A stretch of DNA of 64,000 bases from Isoetes taiwanensis (taxonomy: Eukaryota; Streptophyta; Lycopodiopsida; Isoetales; Isoetaceae): contig JAJEKV010000022.1 in NCBI GenBank assembly GCA_021234155.1, positions 1,858,728-1,922,727 on the forward strand. The letters run 5' to 3'. The notes under the pieces are model-generated. The model was not told the DNA's origin and did not search any database. It saw only the letters and a program-made list of their open reading frames with translations. This document shows positions 22,260-33,384 of this stretch, piece after piece; the stretch's first letter is position 1, and each line of letters starts with the position of its first letter. The translations under genes were made by a program, and so were the position numbers.

Positions 22260-23415
22260 TTAGATAGGAGCCCTGCATGTGCGTGAATTATGTCCTACAC
22301 CCTTACATCTAGTGCAATGATGCACTTCTTTCACCTCTTTCTCAGTGCGGAGTCTCTTGGTCCTTGGACGACCTGATGGTCTTCTTGTCATTGGAGGCAA
22401 CATACTTTCTGTGTCACTAGGAATTAAAACTGGATGCATGATCTCCTTGTAAGATATGAACATATGAAACTGCAAAAAAGGTCATATGAGCATAGCTCTG
22501 TACACGTTCATTTCTATAAAGTATTGCATATGCTGCATGGCTACACGGAATTCCATCTTGCTGCCACTTGTTGAATGAACATGTCTTCAAACCCAAGTTT
22601 GCATGATTTCTTCACATCAAACTCAGTGCGAGGGGTCAAAGCATACTCTCCTGCATTTTCTAGCCAAGATATAGCTTATTTTCTACGATAAAAAAACCAT
22701 GCCATCATCTTATGGCATATCAATTCCAACATAGCTAGTATAGGCAACTCTCTAGGCTACGCAACCAAGAATTCAAAGACTCTGCAATATTAAAAGTTAG
22801 ATGTCCATACCTCCTTCCTGTGAATTTTGAGTTGGCCCAATGGATAGGATCGGCAGCAGCAAGAATCCATGTGGCGGCCTCTGCATTAGCTGCATGCATT
22901 TCTGTGATGACGGCATCATATTCCTCAATACTGTTTGCCCGTGCAGCATTCCATAGCATATGAACAAGTTATGTACTCTTAAAAGCCCTCCTGAAATTGT
23001 CAGCTAAATGGCGCATGCAATAAGCATGTGGCACATTTCCAAACACAACATGAACACCTTCTACCAATCCCTTCTGTCTGTCGGATATGAAAGTTATCTG
23101 TTCATGATGATGCAAGTAATTCTTCAAATTTTGTATAAACCACACCCAATTATATCTCCCTTTGAGGTGAGTACCATCTAGGCTAACTACTGGTCTGCAG
23201 TAATGAAAACCCTTCAAACTAGCATCAAAAGCTATAAAAATACGAAAGAAACTGTCTTCTATTGTTTTCTGCACAAAAGCCACACTTCCAAGGTTGCTTT
23301 TTAGAATTTCATTACAATACCCTTCAACTTTCTTGTAGGCTTCAGTATGGTCACCATGAATGTTAGCATGTGCAACCCCTTTTGCTTTCCAAGCAAGTCC
23401 ATATGAAATAGTCAC
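22260..23415 (-). pseudogene. MULE transposase remnant with SWIM and CCHC fingers
   Basis: Cuts and moves MULE DNA. Reading down the - strand: an N-terminal block (about 23415-22970) with PVVSLDGTHLKGRY (first catalytic Asp) and ISDRQKGLVEGV (second Asp). About 30 residues normally between GRY and the NWVWFIQNL segment are missing. A second block (22959-22735) has HWANSKFTGRRYGHLTFNIA and SLNSWL. Then comes a SWIM finger (about 22610-22540) with TCSFNKWQQDGIPCSHAAY. Last is a CTRCKGVGHNSRTC zinc knuckle near the C-terminus (stop at 22260). Stops and frame changes separate the blocks, so it is not functional. Confidence 0.8.
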
Positions 23416-23450
23416 ACCCTTCTCTCAAGAATTGTTGGAAGGATAAAAGA

Positions 23451-24037
23451 GTGCAGTGGCTAACTAGATGGAATGTCCAGGAGCACATGTGCATCCAGGT
23501 AGAAACAGAGGCAGATCGTGACAACCTGAGATGTTACCTTGATGCTTGTTTGAGATGTTACTTTGATGCTTGTTTCTCCAACAAGCTTTGGGATTCCAGG
23601 GCCCTGGAGCAAGTCAAAACAGCACATTACAAGCAGCACATAAGTCCCACATTAGAACGAGGCCCACAACGCTACCTACGTTCACATCTGCCCATGAAAA
23701 AGCGCAGGCATATCGCCTCCATTCGCACAGGTGCCCACCATCTCCGGATTGAGACAGGTCGATGGATTGGGGAGCCACGTCAGGATAGGGTGGGAGCTGT
23801 TGAGGATGAGTGTCACACTTTCCAGAGCTGCCCGACATATGATCAGATTCGGATACGCTATGCTCAGTTGATTAGACCCGATGAGCCGCTACACATGCTA
23901 CTGGGCACGACTTCGGTGCGCTCACTCGGATCATATATTCAGGAAGTTTCATAGCAAGCTTCAACTCGGCCAACGAGGACCATACACATCCTAGTTGCAA
24001 CTCTATTAAAAAGCTTAGACACTGTTATTGAATGAAA
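23451..24037 (+). pseudogene. LINE ORF2 C-terminal tail (GRW clade) nested in the MULE
   Basis: The 167-residue frame ends at 23954. It has KRRHIASIRTGAHHLRIETG, ECHTFQSCPTYDQIRIRY and RSLGSYIQ, matching the C-terminal block of the LINEs at 6.6 and 48.3 kb. A repeated DACLRCYFDACF stretch shows a small internal duplication. The 3' sequence ends near TGAATGAAAATAAA at 24030-24042, the probable tail, into which the next LINE inserted. Confidence 0.7.
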
Positions 24038-24039
24038 AT

Positions 24040-24053
24040 AAATTAATATACAT
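24040..24053. repeat. Left target duplication of nested LINE
   Basis: AAATTAATATACAT, repeated at 24911-24924 directly after the poly(A). Confidence 0.85.
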
Positions 24054-24910
24054 TTAGAACAAAGTTCTTGTTGTACAGATGGGACAGAGTAATCTGGAAT
24101 CATATTGCTGCATTGTTGCCACAGGATTCTGGTCCACAGATTGAGGTAGTCGTTTGGGGTTGCCATCAGGATGTCCAGCCAGGGCGGTTTGTGTCTTCTG
24201 TGTATAAATTGCTTTTGCATTCTGAAATCCTGCCTCCATCGAATAGGTGGCATCTTGAGGTCCCTCAGCCACAATGGAAAAGTGTTTGGATATGGGTATG
24301 GGATAAGCTGCTTCATCCCAAAGTACTAGTTTTGTGGTGGCATGTGATCCATAGATGCCTCAGAGTCAACAGGTTAGTCCATAAAATGGATAATCGGATC
24401 TCAGAGCTCTGTCCTTTATGCCAGCAAAAGGTTGAGAGTATTGAGCATTATTTTTTCTTGTGTGAGTGGCTTCGGCAGGCATGGACTTGGTTGCTGACCC
24501 TATTTGGCACGTCTCGATCTAGCCAGCAAATTTTGCTTGCTATCTATCCTGATGCTTGGCCCAAACTACGGAAACGAGCTTTTCATCTCGCATGTGGCTG
24601 GCTTTTATGGTCAATCTGGAAGAGAAGGAGGTTGTTTATCTTTAAGGGCGTAGATACTGCAGATGAGATTGTTCTTCAGTGGACGCAAAATAAAATTGTT
24701 ATGGCTTACAATTGTTCTTCTCTTGATCAAGAGAAGAAAGTACTGATCTGGCATACTTACCTTCAGATTCATTCTTTTGCATAGGCAGGTGGTTGTGCTC
24801 AGTTGGATTGGTTTGTCCACTGGGGTTAGAATCCTGTCTTTGCATTTTATGTTGCTCTAGTTTTTAGTTGGTGAATAAAGCTTGTCGTCCTTCAAAAAAA
24901 AAAAAAAAAA
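24054..24910 (+). mobile_element. 5'-truncated LINE with zf-RVT domain and poly(A)
   Basis: A 238-residue frame (to 24784) carries the reverse-transcriptase zinc-binding domain: FVSSVYKLLL, KVLVLWWHVIHRCLRVNRL, LCPLCQQKVESIEHYFFLC and WLLWSIWKRR. A 3' UTR with AATAAAGCTTGTCGTCCTTC precedes a 19-21 base poly(A). A 14-bp target duplication (24040-24053, 24911-24924) brackets it. It is a clean 857-bp target-primed insertion, dead because the endonuclease and polymerase are missing. Confidence 0.92.
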
Positions 24911-24924
24911 AAATTAATATACAT
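24911..24924. repeat. Right target duplication of nested LINE
   Basis: AAATTAATATACAT, identical to 24040-24053. Confidence 0.85.
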
Positions 24925-25213
24925 AGAACAGGCAATCCATAAGTAATTCTTAAAATTCATAAGAAATGAGTTGTCTACAGCAATCCATAGTTTAATTTCT
25001 TAAAATTCAATAGGAATTCATGTCCACTCTACCAGCTTTCCTATTTTCTTTCTGGAAATACTTTAACTGATAGCAATTTGGACCAGGAACATTTTAGATT
25101 TTGGATCAGGAAAAAGCTGGTTGGCAAAGGAATTGAAAGGAAATGACTAGTGATAAGTCTCTACCTTGAACGCAACAGAAATGCAAAGAAACTGTGAAAA
25201 AGAGAGAAAACTT

Positions 25214-25264
25214 ACCTGCTGATCACATGCGTGCAGGTACCTGCTGATCACATGCGTGCAGGTC
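25214..25264. repeat. 25-bp tandem duplication
   Basis: TACCTGCTGATCACATGCGT followed by GCAGG occurs twice in succession inside the MULE right arm. Confidence 0.85.
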
Positions 25265-26147
25265 GAAATCTAGAAAAGAAGTTGAGGCAGCATGATTTGA
25301 GAAGAATTGAAGCAGAAGAGGATTTATCGCTTGAAGCAATCGATTGTTTCTGGAAGCCCGTTTGAAGAAATCGGCCGCCTCTGGAAGCCCGCAAAAATTT
25401 GCCAGTGGTAGAAAGGGTACATTAAGAAATACAAAAAGTTTTAAGGGTATATCGACAATTTTGGATTTCTACATAACCATATACATTGCTGAAGGACATT
25501 CCGTGAAAAAAGAAAAACTTAAAGGGCATATTACGAAATAATAAAAAACATAAGGGCATTTCGTAGTTTTTCCCATTAAGAAACCATGTGGTTACAAATC
25601 TTAGACAATGTGGTTTAATACTCGATATTAATCTCTTGGAGTGTTGTTTATTAGCAACATTAGTTGGTATTATATATGCATATATTATAACATATACATG
25701 TAGGTAGATACCCACAATAAACCATTGCTCACTTTCCAGAGCGTTTTTAGGGTTATACATTGCAACTCACAATGTGCATGCTCAAGTGGGTATAACAACC
25801 CACAGTGTGCAAACTCAAGCGGACTGTTCATAATAATTCAGATTGGGAAGGCGTTGACAGCACTGAAGTAGATGAACATTTTGGTGCATCTGTAAGTCAC
25901 GCAGTTGGGCATGCTGTAGAGATTCCTTAAGGTGCTTAATTACAATTATATGAACTTTATATAATTGCTACATAAGTGCAGAATCCCACAACCATTGCAG
26001 CACATGTGGTAAGTTGTTTCCATTTGTTTAGTCTTGTTTAGCTTCTTGCCATGATGCGATAAAGCTTGTGTGTGTGTCCAATGTAGGTGGGTTTTCTCTT
26101 TGTTACACGAGCAGAAATTGTCCAAATGGTGTAATCGACGGTTGTCA

Positions 26148-26156
26148 TACACGAAA
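26148..26156. repeat. Left 9-bp target duplication of composite element
   Basis: TACACGAAA, repeated exactly at 34355-34363 just outside the other end. Confidence 0.7.
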
Positions 26157-26312
26157 TGCCACGGTTCTATTGCGATAGCAATAGAACCGACATTCCTTGG
26201 ATGGGGACGTCCCTTTTCTTTCGTACCTCCTATTTATTCTGCCTCTCTTCATTTGTCTGCCATCGGCGTTCTCTTGAGCTAGTTCTCTTCTTCTTCTCTA
26301 TCCTACCAGTCT
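26157..26312 (+). repeat. Unit-start repeat A with perfect hairpin
   Basis: The 156 bp here match 33385-33540 with two visible differences. It opens with a perfect 11-bp stem GGTTCTATTGC-GATA-GCAATAGAACC (26163-26188), followed by GGGGACGTCCC. Downstream the copies diverge completely, so this is the conserved left end of the two units. Confidence 0.85.
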
Positions 26313-27117
26313 TAGCTCCCGTTCATTCTTCTCTTTTGGGCTCCACAGTTTCCTTCATCCCTCCAAAGTTTCTTGGTGGTGATTTGGAACCCTGCACTAC
26401 AAGTTCGGCTATAGCAAGGTTGTGGCAAGGCGGTAGAGAAGGCTATGGCAGATATCAAGCAATCTATTACACATGGGACCTGATTCGTAAGTGTTAGAGT
26501 CCGTTTGTGGAGTTTGGCAGTGGTTTTGCGCCTTGGTTGGGCCGGGTTGCTTCTAGCGGCTTCTTCATGCACAACTGCTACCCTGGGTCGATTTTGTTTC
26601 TCTAGGTGGGCAAGGTTAGTATCTATAGATTTTGCTTTCTCCGTTTCCACGATTTTGCAGGTTGCGTCTTGGGGATTCTGGATAATCTTACAGCATGACC
26701 TCATTCATGCCCTTCAGTTTTCTTATGACGGTAATTACTAGAAATAGGTTTTTCTCGTTCTTGAGGGTCTAATAGCAAGAACCTCCTTCATGTTCTTGAT
26801 TTTCTGCTCTGTGTTGATTCGTTCTAAGTTTTTTACTGTTTTGTAGCGCATTTGATGAATCTAGGTAGCTTTTCTGATCAGATTCAAGGGGTGCTTCTGA
26901 GATGGCTGATGATCTGATTGTGTATGTTAGGGTTCTTTGGCACCACAGATTTATGAAGCAAGATCCGACTGGATGGCTCTTGAGTCTTGAAGTTTCTTGT
27001 AGAGTTTGTTTTCAATTGAAGTTTCGTGTAGGGTTTCGTCAGGTTTGATCTAATTCTTTTGTGCTTCAGTCGATAAGCCTTGGTATTTGCTGGCCAGAGC
27101 AGTTCCTTTCCCCCGCC

Positions 27118-27285
27118 ATGGCTATTCGCAGCCAATTTCGGCCGGGTAACGATCCTACTGGTCATCGATTCAGGTCGGCGCCGCGTCTGCAGGGCATACC
27201 AGGATCCGCTATATCTGATCTTCCCCTTTTGGTTCGGTTTAGGGAAACGCCAATCGACGTCTTCGAAGGATTAGGAAAACAGTAA
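27118..27285 (+). other. GC-richer island with a 55-codon ORF
   Basis: An ATG in CCGCCATGGC context opens a 55-codon frame (MAIRSQFRPGNDPTGHRFRS ... VFEGLGKQ). Base composition here is clearly less pyrimidine-skewed than the rest of the composite element. It may be a captured gene piece. No family was recognised. Confidence 0.3.
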
Positions 27286-29705
27286 ATTATTTTTACTTAA
27301 GGTGCAATAGTCGCCTCCTCTAAGATCGCTTGAGAATCAGAGACTGAAGCTGATTCTGATCATCGTTGTGTTTCCCCTCCTTGATCTGCACAGAAAACCA
27401 TCTGCAGCTTCATAACGGCCTCTTCTTCTTCATTTTTTCTTACACCTTCAATTCTGGTCGCCCAGTTCATTCTTTTCTATTCTTTTAATCTATTCCTCAT
27501 CTTAACATTCTTCAGCTTCGCATGTTTTAGATGTGGCAAAAATTTTCATCTGGCTCCTTTTTTCTTTCTGCAGCCTGTATTGTCAAAGTTCTCTCATTTG
27601 ATTTATATGTTTTTTACCAAGCACAGAAATATAGGAGGCGATCCACGAATAAAAGATGGGGCGACATGGGGAATAGTAGTTCTTGGACTAAAAGCATATT
27701 TGGGATACAAGTTCGTTGTAGGGATCCAAGATTTGGCACCATGGGACACACAATTCCGCAGTCAAGGACAATGGTATTTATGTGCTTTGCTTCATTTAGC
27801 TATAGGTTCATTTTTATGATTCTCATTTCATTTGGTTATCTTCGCAATCATGCACCATATCTTCGTAGCCTTTTCTCGTTTTGTTGACTGCATTCATGGA
27901 GATCTTGTTTGCTGGTCAAGGTGCTATCTCATGCGTGATTTATGTTCGAATGAGCCGTATTTTCATTTCTTAGTCATCTCTGAATCATGTGTTATATCTC
28001 CCCTAGTCGTGTTCTGAACTTGTTGATATTACACATGGAGAATCTCCTTAATAACCCTATATTCTCATCGTTTGGTCATCTCTATCAGCATGCTTCACAT
28101 CTCGATAGCCCATTTGGCACTTTCAGACCTATGTTTTAGAGTGAGTTGTCTTCTTATGTTTATTGGTTGTCTTCTGGCCATTTGTTTGTTGTCATCTCGC
28201 ACATTGTTTTGCATGGGAGTTTTAGTCATCTCGCATCATGGGTTTGGATGGAACACCAACTAGGTAGCCCACAGTGATTTATTAGATATGATGTTTTCTC
28301 ATCTTCTTGAAGCGTATTAGACTACCTCTTTAATTAGCTTAATTATTTCTTCGTATGAGGTGGGATTTATTTTGTCGACATTAACTATCTAGCGTGCTTG
28401 GATGTGGTTTGGAGATTGTTTATAGCATGTGGTTTAGAGATTGTTTATAGCATGGTGGTTTCATTTGTCATAGCAAAGCTATTAACTTAAAACGTGTTTT
28501 TGCTATCTCCACTTTCGCGGTTCGATGTTTTATTATTATTAGCAACTTCCATTTTTTGCTTGTCCTGTGTCTTTGTCTAAGGTGCCATTCGGCTTCCATC
28601 ACGTTTAGTTCTTGCCCCAAGAGGACCGAGTGTCTTATGGCTTTGTTTATTATCATTTTGCACTTCGGATTGCATGTGGTTGCACGTTGGTTATAGTCAT
28701 ATCATATTGTGGTTTTTTCACATAAAGAGACCGAGTTGCAAATTATATAGGTGTTATATTTTTGTTAGCAGGGATATTTTTTCAAAGTGGTTGCTCATCT
28801 TGCTGAGGCATAGGGGTGGTATCTCGTTCTCCACTTTACTTGTCTAGCATGATTGCTTATGGTTGATGGTTCTATCTTCTTTATTTATGCACTATTGGTC
28901 CCAGTTGCACTATTGGTTCTTTTTACTCTAGGTATGTCGTTATGCCCCTTTGTTGAGTTTCTTTCTTCGATATCTTCCAATATTTGTGCTCTGTTCCTCT
29001 TCTATGATTCCATTTTCTTGACCATTTCATTTATTTGCCTCACCTATTTGACTTACCATAGTTCTTTTCGCCCTATTCCTGTCCATTTTATCATGCCCTT
29101 TACTCTTATGATCCGCCTTGTTTAGCCTTTCATTCTTGGTTATCCCAGTTGCCTAATCTACTTTAATCATCTTATTTGCACTTTCCTCCCTTCTTTGGCT
29201 GTGCCCTATTCACCTGTGGTGGTGATTTCGTGAGCGACTCGGAGGAGTTATGGACTCAACTTTGTGTTGTGTTATAATTGCACACGTTGTACATTTTGGT
29301 GAGTATCATGGTATTTGTACATTATTCGCATTGTCTGCAAAGTACTATGTGTTACATATGGCATGTTGCCCTTGTTTTTTTTTCCAATTCTATATGTTTG
29401 GGTGTTCGTTTTATCCTTGTTTGTAGTTCTAGATGTTGCATACTTCTTAGTACTCCAGGTTGCTTGACCATCTCATAAAAACCATAGCTTGTGGTAGATT
29501 TGCAAGTTCTCAAATTGTTTGTGACAAATTGCACTCGATGCTATGTTTGGTATAGATCGTATGCACTGGTTTGTCAAGCATGCATATTATATTTGATAGG
29601 ACTATGACAGACCTTATTTTGCAGGCTATGGTGTCCAATTTTATTTTTTGCTATTCTGTTTTTATTTACTTGGTTCGTCTTTAGGTATTCGTTTTCTGTT
29701 TTGGT

Positions 29706-30635
29706 ATTCTTGCTCTGTGACTCGCATGAAAACAACAACATCCCGATACCAGAGAACTTCAAATACTAGATCCAAAGAGAAACGTTGAAGAATTGTCCTA
29801 TGCCGGACCAAAGGACAAGGATAGAAGAGGTTAGAAAGGATAGGAATGGTCAAGAAAGAGTAGCTCATGCAAGAAGAAGCCCCTCCTCTGCATGAGATCA
29901 AAGAATAGAAGCCATGGATACTGCTGAGAGATGATAGCTAGGCTTTTCATTCATCTCAGCAGTTTTTTCTACAATGGTATAGGGTGGGTAGCTGCACATC
30001 GCAGGCTACCCAAAAAAAATGAAAAACATAGGGAATATCGGTTATAACACACGGACCCCAAAAAAAAAATTTGTGTGCTACGGATGTTGGCTAGTGTACT
30101 GCCGAGAGTTTATCGCCGGGATTAAAAAACCAGCCCTTCGGGTTTTCGAGGAAAACCCTAGCGATAAAATCTCGGCAAGGGGGCTGGACAACGAGGGCGC
30201 TAAACGTTCCCACAAAAAACCCAAGCTCCCAAGGAGAATACGAAGTAGGTGCATCACCTACGGACACGCACATCATCAGCGGAAAAACCAATAGAGAAAA
30301 AACCCAGCGAGGGGCTGATCCGCAGCGTGCCCGCGAAAAAAAACAATATTTACACCTCGAGAAAAGCGAGGGGGTGGTCCGCAGCGTGCCCGCGCGACAA
30401 TTATAACAAAATTAACATATAAATAACAAATTTAAGGGGGAAGGGTGGGAGCCATGGATACTGCTGAGAGATGAGAAAGCGCCGATGAACAGTCGATGAA
30501 GAACTCTGCAATAAATAGCGATCGCCCAACCTGATGAACGGCCTAAAAATGCATGCGATGCATGCATGCGGCGCATGCAATGCATGCATGCTCGTCTTGA
30601 GCAAGAATCCCGATCCGCTACGCGGATCGATAGCA
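29706..30635 (+). mobile_element. Structured repeat, long copy (930 bp) nested in the composite element
   Basis: Same architecture as the 11.4-12.4 kb units. It starts ATTCTTGCTCTGTGAC and its tail holds GTCTTGAGCAAGAAT (30594-30608), which pairs with the start; then CGATCCGC-TAC-GCGGATCG (30611-30629). A GGGTAGC/GCTACCC hairpin lies at about 29986-30012. The long stem GCCGAGAGTTTATCGC/GCGATAAAATCTCGGC lies within 30103-30176. A GCATGCATGC hairpin occupies about 30560-30591. An internal direct repeat, GCCATGGATACTGCTGAGAG at 29911 and 30452, brackets the central block. No coding capacity. Confidence 0.7.
30103..30176 (+). ncRNA. Covarying long hairpin of the structured repeat (copy 2)
   Basis: The stem GCCGAGAGTTTATCGC pairs with GCGATAAAATCTCGGC. 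Relative to copy 1 (11558-11636), A-T becomes G-C at position 6, C-G becomes T-A at position 9 and A-T becomes G-C at position 15. Pairing is kept while the interior stays nearly the same (CGGGATTAAAAAACC ... GTTTTCGAGG). Confidence 0.6.
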
Positions 30636-31248
30636 TTCCTTATGCTTGCACTGTTCCATCTGTCATATGACTTCCATTTTGTTCCATTGTCGCTATGTTT
30701 CCTGTTTCTTTAATTATATTTACTCCATGGCTCCATGACATTTCGTCCAAACCTCTGGTGGTGTTGCCCAACTTTATTATTTTTGGTCATGCGGTTTTCT
30801 CTGAGTCCATTATATTGGAATAGAACTCATTATCGAACACATGCATTTCGTTTTTGTGGTACATCCGTGTCTCATGGTAGTATGGTCTGGATCTTTAGAC
30901 TCTACTTTCTTGGTTTCATTTAGCACACATTCTAAAATTCTTTTTGGCACGACATTATTATCAGATGCATATTGGGCCATCTTTTGGTTTCTCTAAGTCT
31001 GTTGTCTAGTTCACATGTTCTATTTATTCTGCCTTTGACTCCCTTGATTTTAGCTTATGTTGTTCATTGATACATTGGTTCAACATTCCATGTTCCTTAT
31101 ATGGGTCAGGTTGCTCTTTGGTATATCATTCTTTATTTTATGTGTTCATTAGTCCCAGCTGGACTATTCTGTTCTATACGGTCTATCTGCTCGAGCCCAT
31201 ATTAAATTTTTGGTTCCTTAAATTGGTCATGTTGCTCATTTGGTATAT

Positions 31249-31257
31249 TATTTTTTA
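31249..31257. repeat. Left 9-bp target duplication of MITE
   Basis: TATTTTTTA, repeated exactly at 31699-31707. Confidence 0.9.
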
Positions 31258-31698
31258 GGGAAAATTCCAATTATACCCCTCAAGTTTGCGAAAATTCCAA
31301 AAATACCCTCCAAATGAAGGGCATTTTTAAAAAATTGGTGATAGAGTTTTTGCTGCTCCTCAAATTCAAAAGTTGTCTTCACAAACATTATAGATTAAGA
31401 TAAGATCTTCCGAACAACATCAAGCTCATCGAAATTGGAGTTGAAATTCACAAGTTATGGTCATTTACGTCGTTTTTTATAACACTTACTTAAAACAATA
31501 TAAGTTGAAGATTCTAACTCCGTTTTAAACGATTCTACTGCTATTGGATAGCCCTCACTCTCTTCTACAAGTTTCATGAAGTGCCCTTTTTTAGTTGGTT
31601 GATCACAAGAAAATTGTTGCCATTTGAGCTAAATAACTTATTTCTAGGGGTATTTTTGGAATATTTGTAAACTTGAGGGGTATATTTGGAATTTTCCC
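31258..31698. mobile_element. MULE-type MITE, 441 bp, with 9-bp target duplication
   Basis: The left end GGGAAAATTCCAATTATACC continues CCTCAAGTTT. The reverse complement of the right end is GGGAAAATTCCAAATATACC continuing CCTCAAGTTT. About 50 bp of terminal inverted repeat is readable. TATTTTTTA flanks both sides exactly. No ORF. The end pattern (GGGAAAA, a T(A/G)CCC(C/T)T block, then AAGTTT) resembles the ends of the MULE at 21793-25574, so that family may mobilise it. Confidence 0.92.
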
Positions 31699-33347
31699 TA
31701 TTTTTTATTCCATTTGTTCTTTAGTGGCATGTGGACTAGGTTCTATCTGCTTGAGATGCACTTTATTTTTTGGTCCCTTGCACATTTCTAGTACCTCGAC
31801 AAGCTTATGCTATTCTAGTTGTTTCCTGTATGGCTTGGCTACATTACTACATTTGGTAGGTTATTCTTTGTTCATTTAGTCCCATTTGCTCCAGATAATT
31901 AGCCTTTTTTGTGTCTTGGCTCCTGTCGCTCCCTTACTTCAATTGGTATTCCATCCTTTTCAAGTGCTCCCTTGTGCTTAGTTTTCAGATTGTTTAGATT
32001 TGGTTCCAAAGTCTTGTTTCTTTATTTTGCATGTCTCTTTTCTTACTCTTTCGTAAGTCTGTTTTCTTACTCTTTTTGCCGTCTCTTTTCAAAGTGTTCC
32101 CTTCTTTTCCTTCTTTCACCTTCTTTTTCTATTGATATATATTTTAATTTTGGTTCTTTGTAAACTGCTATTGTTATTATCACTCCATCGGTTGCTTCAT
32201 TTTCTCCCATGGTTCCTTTGACTTGTTATCTTTTTCTTTTACGCTATCTAGGTTAGTTTGAGCTCATCATGACTTTTGTAGACATAGTATTCTTTAGTGC
32301 ATTAATTTTATCGAGTCTGTGCTTTGTTGTTGTTGTTGTTGTTATTTTGGGTTTCGTCAAATTCATAGTTTTATTTGTTTTTGTCCAAATAGTTCCTTTT
32401 TCCATCTTTCACTGCGTTATTCCACTGCTCATTTTAGGTTTTTTGTTGTTACAGTATTTAGTCTGGTCTCTCTCCCATCTTTTCCCGCGTTGTTTTATTT
32501 GTTCACTTTATGCATTTTGTTGCTTTGATTCTTTACTTGCCCTTCCCGCCTCATTGTTTGTTTCGTTATTCTACTAATTTTATTGTCTCATTACTTCATT
32601 ATTACTTATGCACTCCAATATTCCAGCGCTCATCCTTATCTAAATTTTGCTTCATTTTGTATTGCCCCTGGTAGACTCGTTTCCTTCCTTTTTCTTCATT
32701 TCATATTCGCCTTTTTATCTCATCTGTGCATTTTGTTTTGCTTGTTGCATTGACCCTTACAGACTCATTTTTCCCTTCGATTTTTACTTTTGATGTTTGT
32801 TTGGTTTGTTCAAATCTGCCATGTTGACTCTATGGTTGCTCTACCATTGTCCGTCAATCCTGTTTTATATGCTTCATCCTTTTTACGTCTATTTTTTGTG
32901 TCTTTTTAGTTGTGCAATTCCCTGCCTTTTGTTTTTAGTTTATGGCCTTTTGTCTATTAGCTTGACCTCTTTTCCTTTTACATCCATTCAAGTGCCGCTC
33001 ATTTTTTATTTTTATTTTGTTTCTTTTGTCAGATTCTCTTTACCTGTCCTGTTCTCCATGTCACTACTTGCTCTGCCTCCTTCTTATCTGGTTCTTTTCT
33101 ACCGCATGCGATTTTCTCTTTCCATCCAACTTTCATCCCATCTATTCCATTGTTGTTCTATCTGTTCTAAAAGTCCCTCTTGCGTCTTTAATTGTCTCCA
33201 GTTTTGATTCATTCCGTGTCCCATCAGCCTTATCTGTGCATTCTGGTTTTCCTTTATCCCAGCAACTTTTGGAGACTTATTTCTGCCTTTCTAGCTTCTT
33301 TCTTTCTTCTTGCTGAATAGTTTTTGAGATTTGTTCCTCTTCTATCG

Positions 33348-33375
33348 GCCGTCATATGTGCTATCATAGGACCCA
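33348..33375 (+). repeat. Unit-end repeat B, first copy
   Basis: GCCGTCATATGTGCTATCAT followed by AGGACCCA is repeated at 34327-34354. It closes unit 1, and nine bases later unit 2 starts. Confidence 0.8.
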
Positions 33376-33384
33376 TCCTAGGAA

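Larger units (their letters stand above)
21793..25574 (-). mobile_element. MULE (Mutator-like element) with long inverted ends and nested LINEs
   Basis: The two ends match over about 75 bp in inverted orientation. The left reads GAGAAAATAA..AAATGCCCTTATG and ..ATATGCCCTTAAGTTTTTAT; the right, reverse-complemented, reads GGGAAAAACT..AAATGCCCTTATG and ..ATATGCCCTTTAAGTTTTTC. A Mutator-type transposase remnant lies inside on the - strand. Two LINE fragments are nested between the transposase and the right end. Flanking 9-mers (aatgaaaga, attaagaaa) do not match well, so the target duplication has decayed or the ends are off by a few bases. Confidence 0.7.
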
